DNA from: Gammaproteobacteria bacterium
GTDB taxonomy: Bacteria; Pseudomonadota; Gammaproteobacteria; Pseudomonadales; UBA3067
NCBI GenBank assembly: GCA_019090565.1
Contig: JAHRVS010000137.1
Span: 1-7,590, forward strand
Direction: 5' to 3'
DNA length: 7,590 nucleotides
Shown here: piece after piece, positions 6,477 through 7,590 of the stretch
Position numbering within the stretch: the first letter of the stretch is position 1
How the letters are laid out: the number at the start of each line of letters is the position of its first letter
Notes under the pieces: generated by a model
Database searches by the model: none
What the model saw: only the letters and a program-made list of their open reading frames with translations
Told to the model about the DNA's origin: nothing
Position numbers and translations under genes: made by a program

Positions 6477-6495
6477 AAGGCCTGCTTCAGGCTTT
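6477..6495. terminator. Hairpin overlapping the speA stop codon, possible bidirectional terminator
   Basis: AAGGCCTG (6477-6484) and CAGGCTTT (6488-6495) pair as an 8-base stem with one G-T wobble around a 3-base CTT loop. On the minus strand, as speA is read, the stem is followed by CTTGGTTTTG, an imperfect T tract. On the plus strand it is followed by AGTTTTTAG, a somewhat better one. The stem includes two bases of the speA TAA stop (6494-6496), so terminating ribosomes would partly cover it. It is a plausible intrinsic terminator, though not a textbook one. Confidence 0.45.
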
Positions 6496-7590
6496 AGTTT
6501 TTAGACAAGTAGGGACTACTGCAAACAGCTGAGCTAAACGCATCCCGAAGCGCCTGCTTCTTATCAGGTTCTACGTGTAAGCCAGAAATATGGTCTTGAT
6601 AAACGGTGTTTAAAGAGCCCTCTGAGAAATGGACACTTTCAAGCACGCAAGCAATACTGTCGCCCTTCTCTGGGTAGGAAAAGCTCACCGAGCCATCAGG
6701 CCCCAGCTCCACGTCAACCGTGTCTATTTCACCAAACAGGTTGTGATTATCACCCAGTATTTCTTGGTAAGCGCCGGCAAGGAAAAACCCATAAAGTGAT
6801 CCCGGCTTTAAATTCTCCTCCGCCACAGGCAAACTGGCTTCGATATCATCGCCATCGACGTATTGGTCAATCCTGCCATCCGAGTCACACGTTACATCCT
6901 GCACCACAACCTGCCGAGTTAAGGCTTTATCAAGGTGTTCAATGGGGACAATAGGAAAAACCTGATCAATACCCCACACGTCAGGCAATGAGCGAAAAAT
7001 AGAAAGGTTGATAAACAACTTATCAACCGTCGCGTTACTAATCTCATCAATAATTTCTTTACTGGAGCGGTTACTTGGCTTTAACTTTGCCGACAGCGCC
7101 AACAACGTGCTGTGATAGATCGTTTCTCCTTGTGCTCTTTGCTCTAAGCGAATAAGGCCGTGCACAGAGGCGCTTCGTAGCTCGGCCAGGCCTTCGCATA
7201 ATTCATGGTACAGCTCAACCAAGTTCAATGCGTTACTACTTTGGATATCCTGGTGACTTCGCCACATCCGCCGTAAGCACTCTGGACTGCCTGGTGCAGG
7301 TTCTTGCGGATTGGCCACAGGGACCGATTCAGAGTCAAAGACTTCAGATAAAATTGTCGCATGATGGGCCGTCATGGCTCGACCTGCTTCTGTCATAATA
7401 TGCGGGAAAGCCACCCCTGCCTGATGGCAGACCGATTTAAGTGTGTGCACAATATTTCGTGCGTATTCGTTGATACTATAATTCATCGAACAGAACCGGC
7501 GAGAACGACTGCCTTCGTAGTCAACGCCTAAGCCCCCCCCTACATCCAGCCACTGAAGGTTAAAACCAAGATTAACCAGCTCACAATACG
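6494..7590 (-). CDS. speA: Biosynthetic arginine decarboxylase SpeA, C-terminal part
   Basis: The frame is open from the right edge, giving 364 residues plus a partial codon of a protein usually about 630-660 long. SpeA is a PLP-dependent fold-III enzyme that converts arginine to agmatine and CO2, the first step of the agmatine route to putrescine. Visible signatures: NLGFNLQWLDVGGGLGVDYE (visible residues 6-25), with the glycine loop that contacts the PLP phosphate; TEAGRAMTAHHA (66-77), where Ala replaces the more usual Ser of ESGR; PDVWGIDQVFPIVPIE (202-217); VTCDSDGRID (232-241), with the catalytic Cys234; and GAYQEILGDNHNLFG (272-286). The ATG at 7486 is internal, because the conserved frame runs straight through it to the edge. 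The C-terminus ends PYLSKN, without the longer acidic end seen in E. coli. A run of eight G lies in the coding strand at 7533-7540. No speB-type agmatinase gene follows in this window. The stop is TAA 6494-6496, inside a hairpin. Confidence 0.95.
   Translation of the reverse strand, partial: YCELVNLGFNLQWLDVGGGLGVDYEGSRSRRFCSMNYSINEYARNIVHTLKSVCHQAGVAFPHIMTEAGRAMTAHHATILSEVFDSESVPVANPQEPAPGSPECLRRMWRSHQDIQSSNALNLVELYHELCEGLAELRSASVHGLIRLEQRAQGETIYHSTLLALSAKLKPSNRSSKEIIDEISNATVDKLFINLSIFRSLPDVWGIDQVFPIVPIEHLDKALTRQVVVQDVTCDSDGRIDQYVDGDDIEASLPVAEENLKPGSLYGFFLAGAYQEILGDNHNLFGEIDTVDVELGPDGSVSFSYPEKGDSIACVLESVHFSEGSLNTVYQDHISGLHVEPDKKQALRDAFSSAVCSSPYLSKN

Larger units (their letters stand above)
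6000..6493. other. Gene-poor gap between speA and the CheC/GGDEF-EAL operon
   Basis: Apart from the repeat cluster at 6048-6078 and the hairpins near 6427-6495, I see no supported gene here. One short plus-strand frame, 6266-6424 (52 codons, ATG, with GGAAGGG just upstream), is open, but its product resembles nothing I know and lacks a clear domain or signal peptide. It is recorded as a possibility only. No CheY-like receiver, tRNA or insertion-sequence remnant is seen. The gap must hold the promoter of the minus-strand operon and the 3' end signal of speA. Confidence 0.6.

Noticed and set aside
7484..7590. Start of speA at ATG 7486 or a frameshift at the G run
   Set aside because: The conserved SpeA sequence, including GGGLGVDYEG, continues in the same frame to the window edge, so the ATG is internal and the frame is intact.

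Overview
The window looks like chromosomal DNA from a Gram-negative gammaproteobacterium, probably free-living and aquatic or marine. The reasons are an OmpW-family outer-membrane porin, a biosynthetic arginine decarboxylase (SpeA), a PAS-GGDEF-EAL cyclic-di-GMP enzyme paired with a CheC-family protein, and a split YeeE/YedE sulfur permease. Base composition looks moderate by eye. The genus cannot be fixed from this sequence alone.

Layout, left to right. (1) 1-246, plus strand: the C-terminal 81 residues of a GMC-family FAD oxidoreductase cut by the window edge, with the catalytic His and Asn in view. (2) 226-1121, minus strand: two small membrane genes in tandem, the two halves of a YeeE/YedE-type permease. 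They are separated by 2 bases, and the second overlaps the GMC gene tail to tail by 21 bases. (3) 1404-2096, plus: an OmpW-like porin with a signal peptide. (4) 2333-2692, plus: a small antibiotic-biosynthesis-monooxygenase-fold (ABM) protein starting at GTG. (5) 2828-5999, minus: a two-gene operon made of a CheC-like phosphatase-family protein and an 851-residue PAS-PAS-PAS-GGDEF-EAL protein whose start overlaps the end of the CheC gene. (6) 6000-6493: a gap of about 490 bases with no convincing gene, holding the presumed control region of the operon. (7) 6494-7590, minus: the C-terminal 364 residues of SpeA, open at the window edge.

The most coherent unit is the CheC/GGDEF-EAL operon. Both ExxN phosphatase motifs of the CheC fold and all recognisable GGDEF and EAL catalytic residues are retained. 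No CheY-like receiver gene lies in the window next to them. The gene pair therefore suggests a link between phospho-receiver signalling and cyclic-di-GMP turnover, with the partner receiver encoded elsewhere. Upstream sits an unusual cluster of small repeats: two identical 10-mers 21 bases apart and two short palindromes. The other genes look like independent housekeeping or accessory functions (sulfur uptake, porin, polyamine synthesis). I see no insertion sequence, tRNA, rRNA, CRISPR array or phage gene.
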